DNA of 64,000 nt from JAEUJM01 sp044221555 (GTDB taxonomy: Bacteria > Actinomycetota > Acidimicrobiia > Acidimicrobiales > DATDAH01). A model generated the notes under the pieces. That model was not told the DNA's origin. It did no database searches and saw only the letters and a program-made list of their open reading frames with translations. Made by a program: the position numbers and the translations under genes. The stretch covers positions 14,201 through 78,200 of the forward strand of contig JBGAOY010000019.1 in the NCBI GenBank assembly GCA_044221555.1, given 5' to 3'. Shown piece after piece: positions 1 through 8,708 of this stretch; the first letter of the stretch is position 1; each line of letters begins with the position of its first letter.

Positions 1-57
1 ACTGGGCCCGCACCCGCCCGACCTGAGCGAACCGGCCGGCAGCCGTCCCGGGGGCCG

Positions 58-268
58 AACCCGCTGCGGCGGTCATGGCGTCGGTCGGGGGGCGCTGGTC
101 GGGGGGCGGTGAGGCAGCGGAGCAGCGGTGGGGGCGAACCGGATGGCGGAGCCGCTGCGGCGGTGAGGGGGTCGGTCGGGGGGCGCTGGTCGGGGGGCGG
201 TGAGGCTGCGGAGCGGAGCGGAGCAGCGGTGTGGGCGAACCGGATGGCGAAGCCGCTCCGACGAAGGA
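58..268. repeat. Imperfect direct repeat, about 91-101 bp unit
   Basis: A GC-rich unit containing GTCGGTCGGGGGGCGCTGG and, further on, GCGAACCGGATGGCG occurs twice. The first block starts near 81 and again near 172, a 91-bp offset; the second block starts near 134 and 235, a 101-bp offset caused by an extra GAGCGGAGCG in the second copy. A degenerate partial copy precedes both. No gene is visible in the first 373 bases; the repeat is the only structure seen. Confidence 0.8.
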
Positions 269-373
269 GGAGCAAAGGCATAGGCCGTTCGGCCCAGACG
301 AGCTCCTCAAGGTCGCCGCTCAGCTGCCGACGAATGGGTGGAGAACGCCTCACCCTCCCGAGGAGCGCAGCGG

Positions 374-1231
374 ATGTCCGACACTTCTGTGGCAGTCCCC
401 ATCGCCGACGAGCGAACCCGACGGATCTTCGGCGACCTCGCGTTCAGCTCGGCGAAGCGCGGCTTCGACCCCGCCGAGGTGACGGCGTTCCTGGTGAACG
501 CCAGCGGCGCGGTCGAGCGGATGCTCACCCGGCTCAAGGACGCCGAGCAGCGTGCCGAGTCGGCCGAGGCGCAACTGCTCGAGGCCCAGGCCGCGCCGGT
601 CGCGCTTGCCGTTCCGACCGCTCGCACCGAGGACAACTCGGGGCTGCTCGAGCGCACCCTGGCCCTCGCCGAGAAGACCGCGGTCGCCGCGGTGTCCGAC
701 GCCCGGGCGCGGGCGCAGGCGATCCTCACCCAGGCACAGGAGCAGGCCCGCGAGTACTTCGCCACCGAGCGCGCCGCCATCGCCTCGGAGTGGGAGCGGG
801 TGCAGCTCGAGGCCAGCCAGCTCGAGACGCTCCGGCTGGCCGTCGCCGCCGAGACCGTGGCCCTGGAAGGCGTGCGGTCGCACCTGCGGGCCCGCATCTC
901 CGCGGCCGCCACCGAGCTGGCGGGGATCGCCGACGATCCCGACCTGCTCAACTACGCGATCAGCCGCAAGCCCGGTGAGTCCGACCTGACGATCGCTCCG
1001 GGCGCTCCGGTCACCGACGGCATGGGTGCCATCGGGTCGGCGGCCGAGCCGTCGTTGCCGTCGGCGCCCCCCGTGGACGCCATCAACGCCTCGTCGGTGA
1101 GCGCGCCCGAGAAGAGCTTCGGGGCGGGATGGGCCCACGAGGAGGACGACGCCGCCGAGGAGGCGTTCGACCGCTTCTTCAGCGCCGACGTGGAGCCCGA
1201 GCCCACCCAGCAGTGGATCCTCGCCGGCTGA
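374..1231 (+). CDS. DivIVA-like coiled-coil protein
   Basis: A 285-residue protein. Residues about 22-60 resemble the DivIVA N-terminal region (FDPAEV followed by an amphipathic helix), and long Ala/Glu/Arg-rich coiled coils follow to about residue 190. The tail from about 200 is acidic and disordered. In Actinobacteria, DivIVA/Wag31 relatives organise polar growth and septum placement, but this one lacks a clear membrane-binding loop, so that role is inferred. The start at 374 is chosen because AGGAG lies 8 nt upstream; an in-frame ATG at 338 has no such signal. It stands alone, followed by a convergent esterase gene. Confidence 0.75.
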   Translation: MSDTSVAVPIADERTRRIFGDLAFSSAKRGFDPAEVTAFLVNASGAVERMLTRLKDAEQRAESAEAQLLEAQAAPVALAVPTARTEDNSGLLERTLALAEKTAVAAVSDARARAQAILTQAQEQAREYFATERAAIASEWERVQLEASQLETLRLAVAAETVALEGVRSHLRARISAAATELAGIADDPDLLNYAISRKPGESDLTIAPGAPVTDGMGAIGSAAEPSLPSAPPVDAINASSVSAPEKSFGAGWAHEEDDAAEEAFDRFFSADVEPEPTQQWILAG

Positions 1232-1349
1232 TTCCCGTGCACGAGGGCCCGGGCGGCCTGAGGCCGACCGGTCCCGCTCCGCAGGGTCCCGCTGTCGACC
1301 GCTCCCGCTGGACACGGTCGATGGTTGGCCCCGGTGGCCGGGAGTGGCG

Positions 1350-2240
1350 TCAGGTCAGGAGCTGATCGACGGTGGCCCGGACCTGACCCCACGCCGGGCT
1401 CGCCGGTTGGAGCACCGTGAAGTGGTTGGCGTCGGCCTGCTCGGTGAGCGCGGCGTCGTCGCCGGCGGCCTGCGCCGCCGACACGTAGGCACGGCTGTAG
1501 TCCAGCGGCACGACGTCGTCGACGGTGCCGTGGAACAGCCGCTGGGGCACACCCAAGGGCAGTCGCTGCTGGGGTGAGGCGACGGCGTAGCGCTGGGGAA
1601 CCTGGTCGGGCATGCCGCCGAGGAAGGCGGCGCAGCTGCCCTCGGCCAGGCCCTCTGTGGCGCACCTCGCCAGGTCGGCGACGGGTGCCAGCGCCACGAC
1701 AGCCCGCGGCGCCGCGCGCGGTGCGGCCACGGGGGAGCCAGGGGACAGGCCGTCGCCGGCACCGGCCCACAGGGCCAACTGGCCGCCGGCGGAGTGGCCC
1801 AGGAGCACCAGCCGATCGGTGTCGACCTGCACCTCGTCGGCGCGGCCCACCAGGTCGTCGATGGCGGCGGACACGTCGGTGAGGGTTCCGGGCCAGCCGC
1901 CGCCGCGCTGGCCGAGGCGGCGGTACTCGATGTTCCAGACGGCCACGCCGTGGTTGGCCAGGTCGCGGGCCACGTGGTGCATGAACGTGCAGTCGGTGCT
2001 CTCGCCCCAGGACCCACCGTGGATCATCACCACCACCGGCCAGGGGGACGGGCCTGACGGGCGCCACAGCTCCGAGAACTGCGACGGGTGGTTCCCGTAG
2101 GCGATGCGCTCGGGCCCGTCGTCGTCGAACAGCCCGCACGAGGCGGCGACGCCCACCACGCCGAGGGCCATCCCACCGACCAGCAGCCGGCGCCGGGTGA
2201 ACCCGCCCAGGGGGCCCACTCGATTCCCGTCGTCACCCAT
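1350..2240 (-). CDS. Exported alpha/beta-hydrolase (carboxylesterase-like)
   Basis: A 296-residue protein with a twin-Arg/hydrophobic leader (TRRRLLVGG at about 15) ending in a possible lipobox (AASC, Cys35), so probably a lipoprotein or exported enzyme. The hydrolase signature is clear: oxyanion motif HGGSW at 74-78, nucleophile elbow GHSAGG with Ser150, acid near Asp241/242 (HGTVDDVVP) and His273. This is the BD-FAE/esterase layout; the substrate is unknown. The start at 2240 places the leader at the N-terminus; an ORF extension to 2339 would bury it. It is divergent from the penicillin-binding protein gene across about 140 bp that should hold both promoters. Confidence 0.85.
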   Translation of the reverse strand: MGDDGNRVGPLGGFTRRRLLVGGMALGVVGVAASCGLFDDDGPERIAYGNHPSQFSELWRPSGPSPWPVVVMIHGGSWGESTDCTFMHHVARDLANHGVAVWNIEYRRLGQRGGGWPGTLTDVSAAIDDLVGRADEVQVDTDRLVLLGHSAGGQLALWAGAGDGLSPGSPVAAPRAAPRAVVALAPVADLARCATEGLAEGSCAAFLGGMPDQVPQRYAVASPQQRLPLGVPQRLFHGTVDDVVPLDYSRAYVSAAQAAGDDAALTEQADANHFTVLQPASPAWGQVRATVDQLLT

Positions 2241-2381
2241 CGCAGCGACCGTACCGTCGCCGTGGGAACGGGTGCGGGCGGGGGCGTCGGTGGCAGTGGC
2301 GCGGCCGCCTTCGGGGACCGTCACGTTACGATCTCCCACCTACCGTGGCCCGCTTCGCCGAGCTGCGTACCGAGGACAACG

Positions 2382-4118
2382 ATGGGCGAGCAGCCACCAG
2401 GGCCACGAAGGCCCCCACCCTCCACGCGGGCGCAGCCGTCCGGTGAGGGCGCGCGCCCGGCCGTCGACCGCGCTCGCCCGCAGGTGGTCGTCGCGCTGGC
2501 GGTGGTCACGATGCTCATCCTCGGCTTCCTGGTGTTCCGGTCGGTGTCGTCGTCAGGTGGGCCTACCCACCTGGCCGAGGCCGATGCCTACCTGGCCGCC
2601 TGGACCGCCGGCGACCTCGAGGCCATGGCCGCGGCCGTGGCCGACCCGCCGCCCGGGTTCGTGCTGACCCACCAGCAGATGCAGTCCGCGCTGCAGGTGC
2701 GCGACGCCGTGTACGAGCCCGGTGCCGCCGAGATCACCGACGACCGCGCCACGGTGGCCTTCACCGCCGAGCTGACCCTGGCGGGCCTCGGCATGTGGCG
2801 CTACGACAACACGCTCGACATGGTGCGCCGAGACGGTACCTGGCTGGTCGACTGGTCGCCGGCCACGCTCTACCCGGGCATGGTGGAGGGCCAGCGCTTC
2901 ACCCGTACCCGGACCGCCCCGGTGCGGGCCGCGGTGGTGGACCGCAACGGCCAGCCGCTGGCCGAGGGCACGGCTCCGCTCATCGTGGGCACCACGGCCC
3001 CGGCCACCCCCGAGCAGGCCGCCACCCTCGGTCCCCTGGTCGAAGCAGGTGACACCGTCGGCACCCAGGGCCTGCAGGCCCGCTTCAACGACGTGTTGTC
3101 GGGCGAGCCGTCAGGGCAGGTGCAGCTGGTGGGGGCCTCGGGCGTCCCCGAGGTGATCCACGTGTTCGAGGGCGCTCCGGGCGATCCCCTCGTCACCTCG
3201 TTCGACCCGGTCATGCAGGCCGCGGCCGAGAACGCCGTCGCCGTCGCGTCGGGCCCCGCCGCCTTCGTGGCGATCCAGCCGGGCACCGGCGAGATCCTCG
3301 CCGTGGCCCAGAACCCCGACGACGGCCTCAACCGCCCCATCAGCGGCGCCTATCCGCCGGGGTCGACGTTCAAGATCGTCACCACCAACGCCCTGCTCGG
3401 GGTGGGGGTCGACCCCGACGTGCCGGTGGCCTGCCCCGCCACCGCCAACGGCTTCGGCAACTACGCCGGGGAGGCCTTCGGCACCATCCCGTTCCGTGAG
3501 GCGTTCTACCGGTCGTGCAACACCTCGTTCATCATCCAGGCGGGGCTGCTGCCCGACGGGTCGCTCGAGGCCTCGGCCGACCAGTTCGGCTTCAACATGC
3601 CCTACGACATCGGCATCGATTCGGTGGGCGGCAGCTTCCCGGCCCCTGACGGCCAGGCCGACCTGCTGGCCGCCGCCATCGGCCAGGGGCGGGTCACGGC
3701 CAGCCCGCTCCACATGGCGTCGGTGGCCGCGGCCGTGAAGGACGGCTCGTGGCGGGCGCCCACCCTGATCCACGGCGACCAGGCCCCCGAGCGTCCCGAG
3801 CCCATCCCGTTGGACGAGGGCATCGACGACACCATCGCCGAGCTGATGCACGAGGTGGTCACCCTCGGCACCGGCACCAACGCCGCGGTGCAGGGCCGCG
3901 ACGTGGCCGGCAAGACCGGCACCGCCGAGTTCGGGGCCGAGGACCCGCCCGAGACCCACGCCTGGTTCGTGGGGTTCGACGAGGACGTGGCGTTCGCCTG
4001 CCTGGTCGAGGGCGGTGGCAGCGGGGGCTCGGCGGCGGCGCCCCTCGCCGCCCGTTTCGTGGCCGCCACCCCGGCACCACCACCGCCCACCACGACCACC
4101 ACCGCCGGCGACGGCTGA
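2382..4118 (+). CDS. Class B penicillin-binding protein (transpeptidase)
   Basis: A 578-residue protein. A Pro-rich cytoplasmic tail is followed by one membrane segment at about 34-53 and an NTF2-like MecA_N-type domain at about 60-165. A PBP-dimer linker precedes a transpeptidase domain with all three active-site motifs: STFK (Ser328, Lys331), SCN (378-380) and KTG (511-513). The reaction is D,D-transpeptidation of peptidoglycan on the outer face of the membrane. The MecA_N domain separates it from the PbpA at 55142. The start at 2382 has GAGGA about 5 nt upstream. The C-terminus is Pro/Thr-rich. Its exact role is not deducible from the neighbours. Confidence 0.9.
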   Translation: MGEQPPGPRRPPPSTRAQPSGEGARPAVDRARPQVVVALAVVTMLILGFLVFRSVSSSGGPTHLAEADAYLAAWTAGDLEAMAAAVADPPPGFVLTHQQMQSALQVRDAVYEPGAAEITDDRATVAFTAELTLAGLGMWRYDNTLDMVRRDGTWLVDWSPATLYPGMVEGQRFTRTRTAPVRAAVVDRNGQPLAEGTAPLIVGTTAPATPEQAATLGPLVEAGDTVGTQGLQARFNDVLSGEPSGQVQLVGASGVPEVIHVFEGAPGDPLVTSFDPVMQAAAENAVAVASGPAAFVAIQPGTGEILAVAQNPDDGLNRPISGAYPPGSTFKIVTTNALLGVGVDPDVPVACPATANGFGNYAGEAFGTIPFREAFYRSCNTSFIIQAGLLPDGSLEASADQFGFNMPYDIGIDSVGGSFPAPDGQADLLAAAIGQGRVTASPLHMASVAAAVKDGSWRAPTLIHGDQAPERPEPIPLDEGIDDTIAELMHEVVTLGTGTNAAVQGRDVAGKTGTAEFGAEDPPETHAWFVGFDEDVAFACLVEGGGSGGSAAAPLAARFVAATPAPPPPTTTTTAGDG

Positions 4119-4211
4119 GCTGGGGGGGCCCAGCCGCCGTCCGATCCCCGCACGAGGCGGCCGCGCGGGCGAGAATCGGGGGGTGCGCCGTCTCCCGACC
4201 ACACTCCGCTG

Positions 4212-4595
4212 ATGGCCGCCGCCCCCTGTGTCCCGTGGTGCCATGTCGGTGACGCCGTCCGCGCGGGGGACGACGGGGTCGCGCAGCAGGGCCTGCGCAT
4301 CTCGCCCCAGGTCAGCTGCGGCGACGGGTGCCAACCGGCGTTCACCGTGGCGTGGCTGTGCCTGGGGGCCGACAACGTCGACTGGAAGTCGGGGTTCGCC
4401 GGCAACACCTACCAGCCACTGCGGATCATCGATCCCGACCAGGCCGCCCAGGTCCAGGTGACGGCCACGGTGACGGTGTCGTGCTCGCCCGACGGCGCGG
4501 CGGCCCAGTGCTCGACCACCTGGCTCGTGGCCTGGTCCCCGGGCGCGCTGCTGCACTCCATCACCGAGCTCGACAGCACCTGCCCCGGGTCCTAG
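4212..4595 (+). CDS. Hypothetical Cys-rich protein
   Basis: A 127-residue ORF with consistent high-GC third positions and seven cysteines, several in short spacing (CVPWC, CGDGC). No signal peptide or membrane segment is evident and no family is recognised. The ATG overlaps a TGA in another frame and has no convincing ribosome-binding site, so the start is uncertain. It lies in the gap between the PBP and a flavin-binding protein, both on the same strand. Confidence 0.45.
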   Translation: MAAAPCVPWCHVGDAVRAGDDGVAQQGLRISPQVSCGDGCQPAFTVAWLCLGADNVDWKSGFAGNTYQPLRIIDPDQAAQVQVTATVTVSCSPDGAAAQCSTTWLVAWSPGALLHSITELDSTCPGS

Positions 4596-4767
4596 GAGGG
4601 CCTTCCTCTCGGCTCTTCGCCTGACGGCTCATCGCATCGTCAGGGCTCGCTCGTCCCTCGCTCGCCGCGCCATGACGCGCGGGTGGGTGGCCACTGCCGG
4701 CCGCGGTCCCCGCGCGCTGCATCTCGCTCGGCGCCGTGTCGTCGGTCAGAGTGCTACAAGAGGAGCG

Positions 4768-5325
4768 ATGCACGAGACCCCCGACGAGCTGGCCCGCCTG
4801 CAGGCGGTGCTGGACGACAGCTACGCCCACGCCGGCGCCCACCTGCAGCGGGTGCACACGCCCGACCGCCGCCTCGACGCCGCCCAGGTGGTGGAGCGGT
4901 TGGGGGGCATGTGCCTCCTCACGCTGGCCACGACCACCGCCGACGGCCGGCCCCTCGCCGGCCCGGTGGATGGCTTCTTCTATCGCGGCCGATTCTGGTT
5001 CGGGTCCTCGCCCGACTCGGTGCGCTTCACCCACCTGCGGTCCCGGCCGTCGGTGAGCGCCTGCTTCCTGCCGGGTGAGCACCTGAGCGTCACGGTGCAC
5101 GGCGAGGCCCACGAGGTGCCCGCCGACGACCCCGAGGTGCCCGGGTACCGCGACTACGTGCTGGGCCACTACGGCCCGGACTGGTGGGACAACTGGGAGT
5201 GGGGCGTCACCGCGTCCTACGCGCGCATCACCCCCCGCCGCATGCTCACGTTCCACATGGACCCCGACACGGGGGCCGACGACACCCAGAGCGGCGAGGA
5301 CCGGGCCGACGGTTCGGCCGGCTGA
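4768..5325 (+). CDS. Pyridoxamine 5'-phosphate oxidase-fold (PPOX) protein
   Basis: A 185-residue protein with the split-barrel flavin-binding fold: after about 45 helical residues, CLLTLATTTADGRPLAGPVDG is followed by FYRGRFWFGSSPDSVRFTHLR, the usual strand-turn pattern where FMN or F420 binds, then AHEVPAD and a Trp-rich segment. Such proteins are usually cofactor-dependent reductases or oxidases of unknown substrate. AGGAG lies immediately upstream of the chosen ATG. The 3' end almost touches the convergent DUF3039 gene. Two further PPOX-fold proteins occur at 26553 and 33334, each in a different context. Confidence 0.8.
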   Translation: MHETPDELARLQAVLDDSYAHAGAHLQRVHTPDRRLDAAQVVERLGGMCLLTLATTTADGRPLAGPVDGFFYRGRFWFGSSPDSVRFTHLRSRPSVSACFLPGEHLSVTVHGEAHEVPADDPEVPGYRDYVLGHYGPDWWDNWEWGVTASYARITPRRMLTFHMDPDTGADDTQSGEDRADGSAG

Positions 5326-5331
5326 GCCCGC

Positions 5332-5622
5332 TCAGTCCGACGGGCGGTCGCGCAGGCCGTCGTTGAACGACCGGTAGAGGTCGTAGACGTCCTTGCAGGC
5401 CTGGCACAGCGGCAGGCTGCGGGGGTCGCGGGACGGCACCCACACGAACCCGCACAGGGCCTCGATGGGTGTGCCGTTGATCCGGGCCTCGAGCACCTTG
5501 GCCTGGGCGTCCTCGCCGGGCTCGACCTTCACGATGTGGGCCACGACCGGCGGCCCCTCGTCGAGCTCGGGGTCGGACGGGCGGACGGTGATGACCGGCG
5601 TGGTCTGGGTGGTGGTCGACAT
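5332..5622 (-). CDS. DUF3039 family protein
   Basis: A 96-residue soluble protein matching DUF3039, an actinobacterial family: acidic N-terminus, GPPVVAHIVKVEPGE, ALCGFVWVPSRDP and LCQACKDVY. The Cys in LCGF and the CxxC in LCQAC could form a small zinc site. The function of the family is unknown. It lies on the same strand as, and just downstream of, the RTX array, but the 48-nt gap and lack of related sequence suggest it is not part of that system. Confidence 0.8.
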   Translation of the reverse strand: MSTTTQTTPVITVRPSDPELDEGPPVVAHIVKVEPGEDAQAKVLEARINGTPIEALCGFVWVPSRDPRSLPLCQACKDVYDLYRSFNDGLRDRPSD

Positions 5623-5669
5623 GGCCGACGGCGATCGTATCGGGGCGGGCGGGACCGGGCCTCTCGCCG

Positions 5670-5775
5670 GAACGGCGACTCGCAGTCGAAGGTGAACTGG
5701 GGTTTGGCGCCGGTGCGGGTGTCGTCCACCGTCGCCGGCTTGGATGGTGTCGCCCGTGGCCGAGCCCTCCAGGTC
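5670..5775 (-). pseudogene. Decayed RTX-paralogue C-terminal tail
   Basis: Reading on the minus strand, one frame gives EGSATGDTIQAGDGG (an RTX-like turn) and the next frame gives DDTRTGAKPQFTFDCESPF. That second part matches the C-terminal cap of the intact paralogues (DDTCTGA...CETVF in the gene at 8709). Joining the two frames requires compensating an apparent 2-nt loss after the GDGG codons. The first conserved Cys is replaced by Arg and there is no start codon. It is best read as the last ~35 codons of a lost array member. Confidence 0.6.
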
Positions 5776-5917
5776 AGAGGGTGGTCTCGCAGGCGGCAGT
5801 GTCGTCGCCGTCCGGGATCGCCCCCGTCGCGGTGTCGTCGCCGGCCGCCGCAGCCGGCATCCACGACGTGGCGAGGAGCAGGGCCATCCCCGCCACCCGG
5901 GCGCCAACCTCGGTCAT
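5774..5917 (-). CDS. 47-residue collapsed RTX paralogue (leader plus tail)
   Basis: The ATG (5917-5915) overlaps the TGA of the preceding RTX gene (ATGA), so translation could be coupled. The product has a hydrophobic leader-like segment (VAGMALLLATSWMPAAAA) directly followed by GDDTATGAIPDGDDTAACET. That second part is nearly the C-terminal cap of the RTX protein at 10155 (GDDTCTGAIPDGD...CETIF). The roughly 1.2 kb that would encode the repeats is missing and the first cap Cys is Ala. It may be an expressed mini-protein or simply a deletion relic. Confidence 0.55.
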   Translation of the reverse strand: MTEVGARVAGMALLLATSWMPAAAAGDDTATGAIPDGDDTAACETTL

Positions 5918-7272
5918 GGGACCACGGTCTCGCAGCTGGACTGGAAGATGTCCTGGGAGCCCAGGCAGGTGTCCTCACCGTCGCCGCCGTTGGTGATGTC
6001 GGAGTCGTTGGCGCCCGTCGGGCTGCCGCCGTCGAGGTAGTCGTCGTCGCCATCTCCGTTCAGCGCATCCTCGCCCCCGAGGCCGAAGATCAGGTCGTTG
6101 CCGCCGGCGGCGTCGATCAGGTCGAACCTCGAGCCGCCGATGATCACATTGGGCCCGTCGTTGCCGCCCAGGTAGCTGGTGCGGGCGTCGGGGGCCCGGA
6201 TGCTCTCGATGCCGTCGAAGGTGTCCTCACCGACGCCGACCGAATAGGGCGGGTCCCCGAAGCGAGGGTCGGGGGCGAGGAAGGCCTCGAAGTCGGGTGT
6301 GGCGGGATCGACGGTGTCGCCCTTGTACGACACCAGGTCGCCGGGGGCACCGGTGCCGGTGACCGGGTTGTTGGCCCCGCCGTCGACGAAGTCGTCGCCG
6401 GGGCCGGGGAAGAGGGTGTCGTCACCCCCGTTGCCCCCGAGGATGTCGTCGCCGCCCTTGCCCTTGATGACGTCGTCGCCCCCGCCGCCGGCCAACTCGT
6501 TGGTGTCGGTGGACCCGAGCAGCCGGTCGTCGAACCGCGTGCCGGTGACGTTCTCGGCAGCGAGTGCGTCGGTCGCGGTCTGGCCCCCGACGGTGACGAC
6601 GGCCGAGCCCGTCGCCAGGTCGACTCGCACGGGGCCGCCGGCGGTGGCGTAGGTGCCGCGGTCGCGGCCGGCGCCTCCCACGAGGATGTCCTCGCCGTCA
6701 CGGCCGTCGAGGAGGTCGTCCCCCACGCCGCCGTACAGGCCGTCCTCGCCTCGACCACCGACGAGCGTGTCGGCGAAGCGTGTGCCCCGCACCTCCTCGA
6801 TACCGAGGATTCCTCCGGCCACGCCGCCGCCTGCGGACTGGACGACGCCGGTCGACTCATCGACCCGCACGCCGACGGCCGCGCTCGAGTAGTCCGCCTC
6901 ATCGAGGTCCCGGCTGCCGCCGGTGAGCAGATCCTGGGCCAGGTCGGCACCCTTGAAGGTGTCGCCGTCGCCCTGGCCGAAGAGCTCGTCGCGGCCCGGC
7001 CCCCCGTCGATGCTGTCGAAGCCGTCGCCGCCGCAGACGTCGTCGTCGCCACCGCCGGCGTTGATCGTCTCGCTGCGGGGCCCACCCTGGATGACGTCGT
7101 GCCCGGCGGTGCCGTTGATGGTGGTGGTCCCCGGAGGCAGGTTCTGGAACGAGATGGTCACGGCGTGGCCGTTGCAGGTGGCGCCCGGCTCGCCGTCGGC
7201 CTGCGCGGCGGGAGCGACTCCGCTCAGCACCAGCACGACCAGCCCCGCCACGCCCGTCAGGATCCGCCCCAT
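5914..7272 (-). CDS. Secreted RTX-type calcium-binding repeat protein (paralogue 1)
   Basis: A 452-residue protein. A signal peptide ends near AQADG (about 27); then comes a short domain with TCNGHAVTISF, followed by four blocks of GGxGxD-type nonapeptides at about 50-95, 150-180, 225-265 and 340-420, separated by conserved non-repeat segments. The tail EDTCLG...SCETV carries the two Cys shared by all paralogues, a possible disulfide. RTX turns bind calcium and fold outside the cell. The Sec-type leader and absence of a type I exporter differ from Gram-negative RTX toxins. No catalytic domain is seen. It is the fourth RTX gene of the array, 50 nt after paralogue 2. Confidence 0.88.
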   Translation of the reverse strand: MGRILTGVAGLVVLVLSGVAPAAQADGEPGATCNGHAVTISFQNLPPGTTTINGTAGHDVIQGGPRSETINAGGGDDDVCGGDGFDSIDGGPGRDELFGQGDGDTFKGADLAQDLLTGGSRDLDEADYSSAAVGVRVDESTGVVQSAGGGVAGGILGIEEVRGTRFADTLVGGRGEDGLYGGVGDDLLDGRDGEDILVGGAGRDRGTYATAGGPVRVDLATGSAVVTVGGQTATDALAAENVTGTRFDDRLLGSTDTNELAGGGGDDVIKGKGGDDILGGNGGDDTLFPGPGDDFVDGGANNPVTGTGAPGDLVSYKGDTVDPATPDFEAFLAPDPRFGDPPYSVGVGEDTFDGIESIRAPDARTSYLGGNDGPNVIIGGSRFDLIDAAGGNDLIFGLGGEDALNGDGDDDYLDGGSPTGANDSDITNGGDGEDTCLGSQDIFQSSCETVVP

Positions 7273-7322
7273 GGTTGAGGGTCGCGCCGTCCGCCCGATC
7301 GCGCAACGGCCAGGGCCGGCCG

Positions 7323-8669
7323 TCAGCCGTCCTCGCAACGGGTGGTGAAGGCGGGGAGTGCCCCGACACAGGTGTCGTCGCCGTCCCCGCCGTCGTTCAG
7401 GTCGGCGTCGTCGGGGCCGGTCGGCGAGCCGGCGTCGAGGAAGTCGGTGCCCGGGCCCCCGTCGAGGGCGTCGTTGGCCTCGAGCGCGAAGAGCAGGTCG
7501 TTGCCGCCGAAACCCTCCAGCGAGTCGGTCCTCGGCCCGCCGATCATCACGTTGGGGCCGTCGTCGCCCTGGAGGACGTTCGTCTTCGTCTTGACGCCAC
7601 GGATGCTCTCGACACCGGTGAACTCGTCCTCGCCCACGCCGAAGGCGCCCGGGGGCTCGCCCAGGAACCCGGGACCGAGGTAGGCCTCGAATTGGGGGAG
7701 CCCGGGGTCGACGGTGTCGCCCTGGTACGAGACGAGGTCGCCGTGGGCGCCGCTGCTGGTGACTGGGTCGTTGCCGCCGCCGTCGACGAAGTCGTCGCCG
7801 GGGCCGGGGTGGAGCACGTCGTCGCCCCCGGTGCCATCGAGGATGTCGTCGCCGCCCCTGCCCTTGATGGTGTCGTCGCCGCCACCGCCGGTGAGCGCGT
7901 TGTCCCCCTCGTCGCCGTTGAGGCGGTCGTCGAACCTCGATCCCACGATCGCCTCGATCGTGTTCAGGGTGACAAGTGGCGGGTCTGCGCCGTCCCCGAT
8001 GGTGGCGAAGCCCCCCGCCAGGCTCGCCTGCACTCGTCCAGCGGCGCGTGCGAACGTGACCCGGTCCGCGCCCGGGCCACCGGTCACGAAGCCGTCGCCC
8101 CCGCGCCCGTCGAGCACGTCGTCGCCGCCCCCGCCCGCCAACACGTCGATGCCCGAACTTCCGATCAGGGTGTCGTTCAGGGGTGAGCCCACCACTGTCT
8201 CCACACCGAGGATTCCACCGTTCGCCGTGCCACCAGTGACCAGCCCGGTGGTCTCGTCCACCTGCACCGCCACGGGTGATTGGCCGTAGTCGACGATGTC
8301 GTGGCCGCGGCTGCCCCCGGTGATGACGTCCTGGGCGAGGTCGGCACCCCGAAACATGTCGTCGTCGCCTTGGCCGAGCAGCTCGTCGCGGTCGGCACCA
8401 CCGTTGAGGACGTCGGCGCCGCCGCCCCCACACACCACGTCCGCGCCGGCGGCGGCGTTGATGGTCTCGTTCCCGGGGCCGCCCTGGATGACGTCGGGCC
8501 CCGACGTCCCGGTGATGGTCGGGCCGACGCCCGGGTCGTCCCACGAGATGGTCACCGGGTGGCCGGCGCAGGTGCGGGCCGCCTCCTGAGCGTGCAACGG
8601 CGCCGCGCCCGACGCGACGACCCCGATCACCAGCGCCGCAGCTCCGATCCGTCCGGCCGTTCGCATCAT
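7323..8669 (-). CDS. Secreted RTX-type calcium-binding repeat protein (paralogue 2)
   Basis: A 448-residue protein with the same layout as its neighbours: signal peptide to about residue 28 (PLHAQ), TCAGHPVTISWDDPGVG segment, GGxGxD repeat blocks, a conserved DLVSYQGDTVDPG segment at about 285-300, an N-V-M-I-G-G block, and the cap DDTCVGA...RCEDG, slightly shorter than the others. The start is taken at 8669 because GGGAGGG lies about 8 nt upstream; a GTG at 8675 is possible. The role is unknown; it is presumably an extracellular structural or calcium-binding protein. The 39-nt gap to paralogue 3 suggests co-transcription. Confidence 0.88.
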   Translation of the reverse strand: MMRTAGRIGAAALVIGVVASGAAPLHAQEAARTCAGHPVTISWDDPGVGPTITGTSGPDVIQGGPGNETINAAAGADVVCGGGGADVLNGGADRDELLGQGDDDMFRGADLAQDVITGGSRGHDIVDYGQSPVAVQVDETTGLVTGGTANGGILGVETVVGSPLNDTLIGSSGIDVLAGGGGDDVLDGRGGDGFVTGGPGADRVTFARAAGRVQASLAGGFATIGDGADPPLVTLNTIEAIVGSRFDDRLNGDEGDNALTGGGGDDTIKGRGGDDILDGTGGDDVLHPGPGDDFVDGGGNDPVTSSGAHGDLVSYQGDTVDPGLPQFEAYLGPGFLGEPPGAFGVGEDEFTGVESIRGVKTKTNVLQGDDGPNVMIGGPRTDSLEGFGGNDLLFALEANDALDGGPGTDFLDAGSPTGPDDADLNDGGDGDDTCVGALPAFTTRCEDG

Positions 8670-8708
8670 GCCCACCGCCCTCCCACCGGTCGACGGGTCA
8701 TCTGTCGG

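Noticed and set aside
5536..7278. Plus-strand 580-codon frame opposite RTX paralogue 1
   Set aside because: It is the complement of the repeat codons, yielding Val/Gly/Ala low complexity; the minus strand has leader and RTX motifs.
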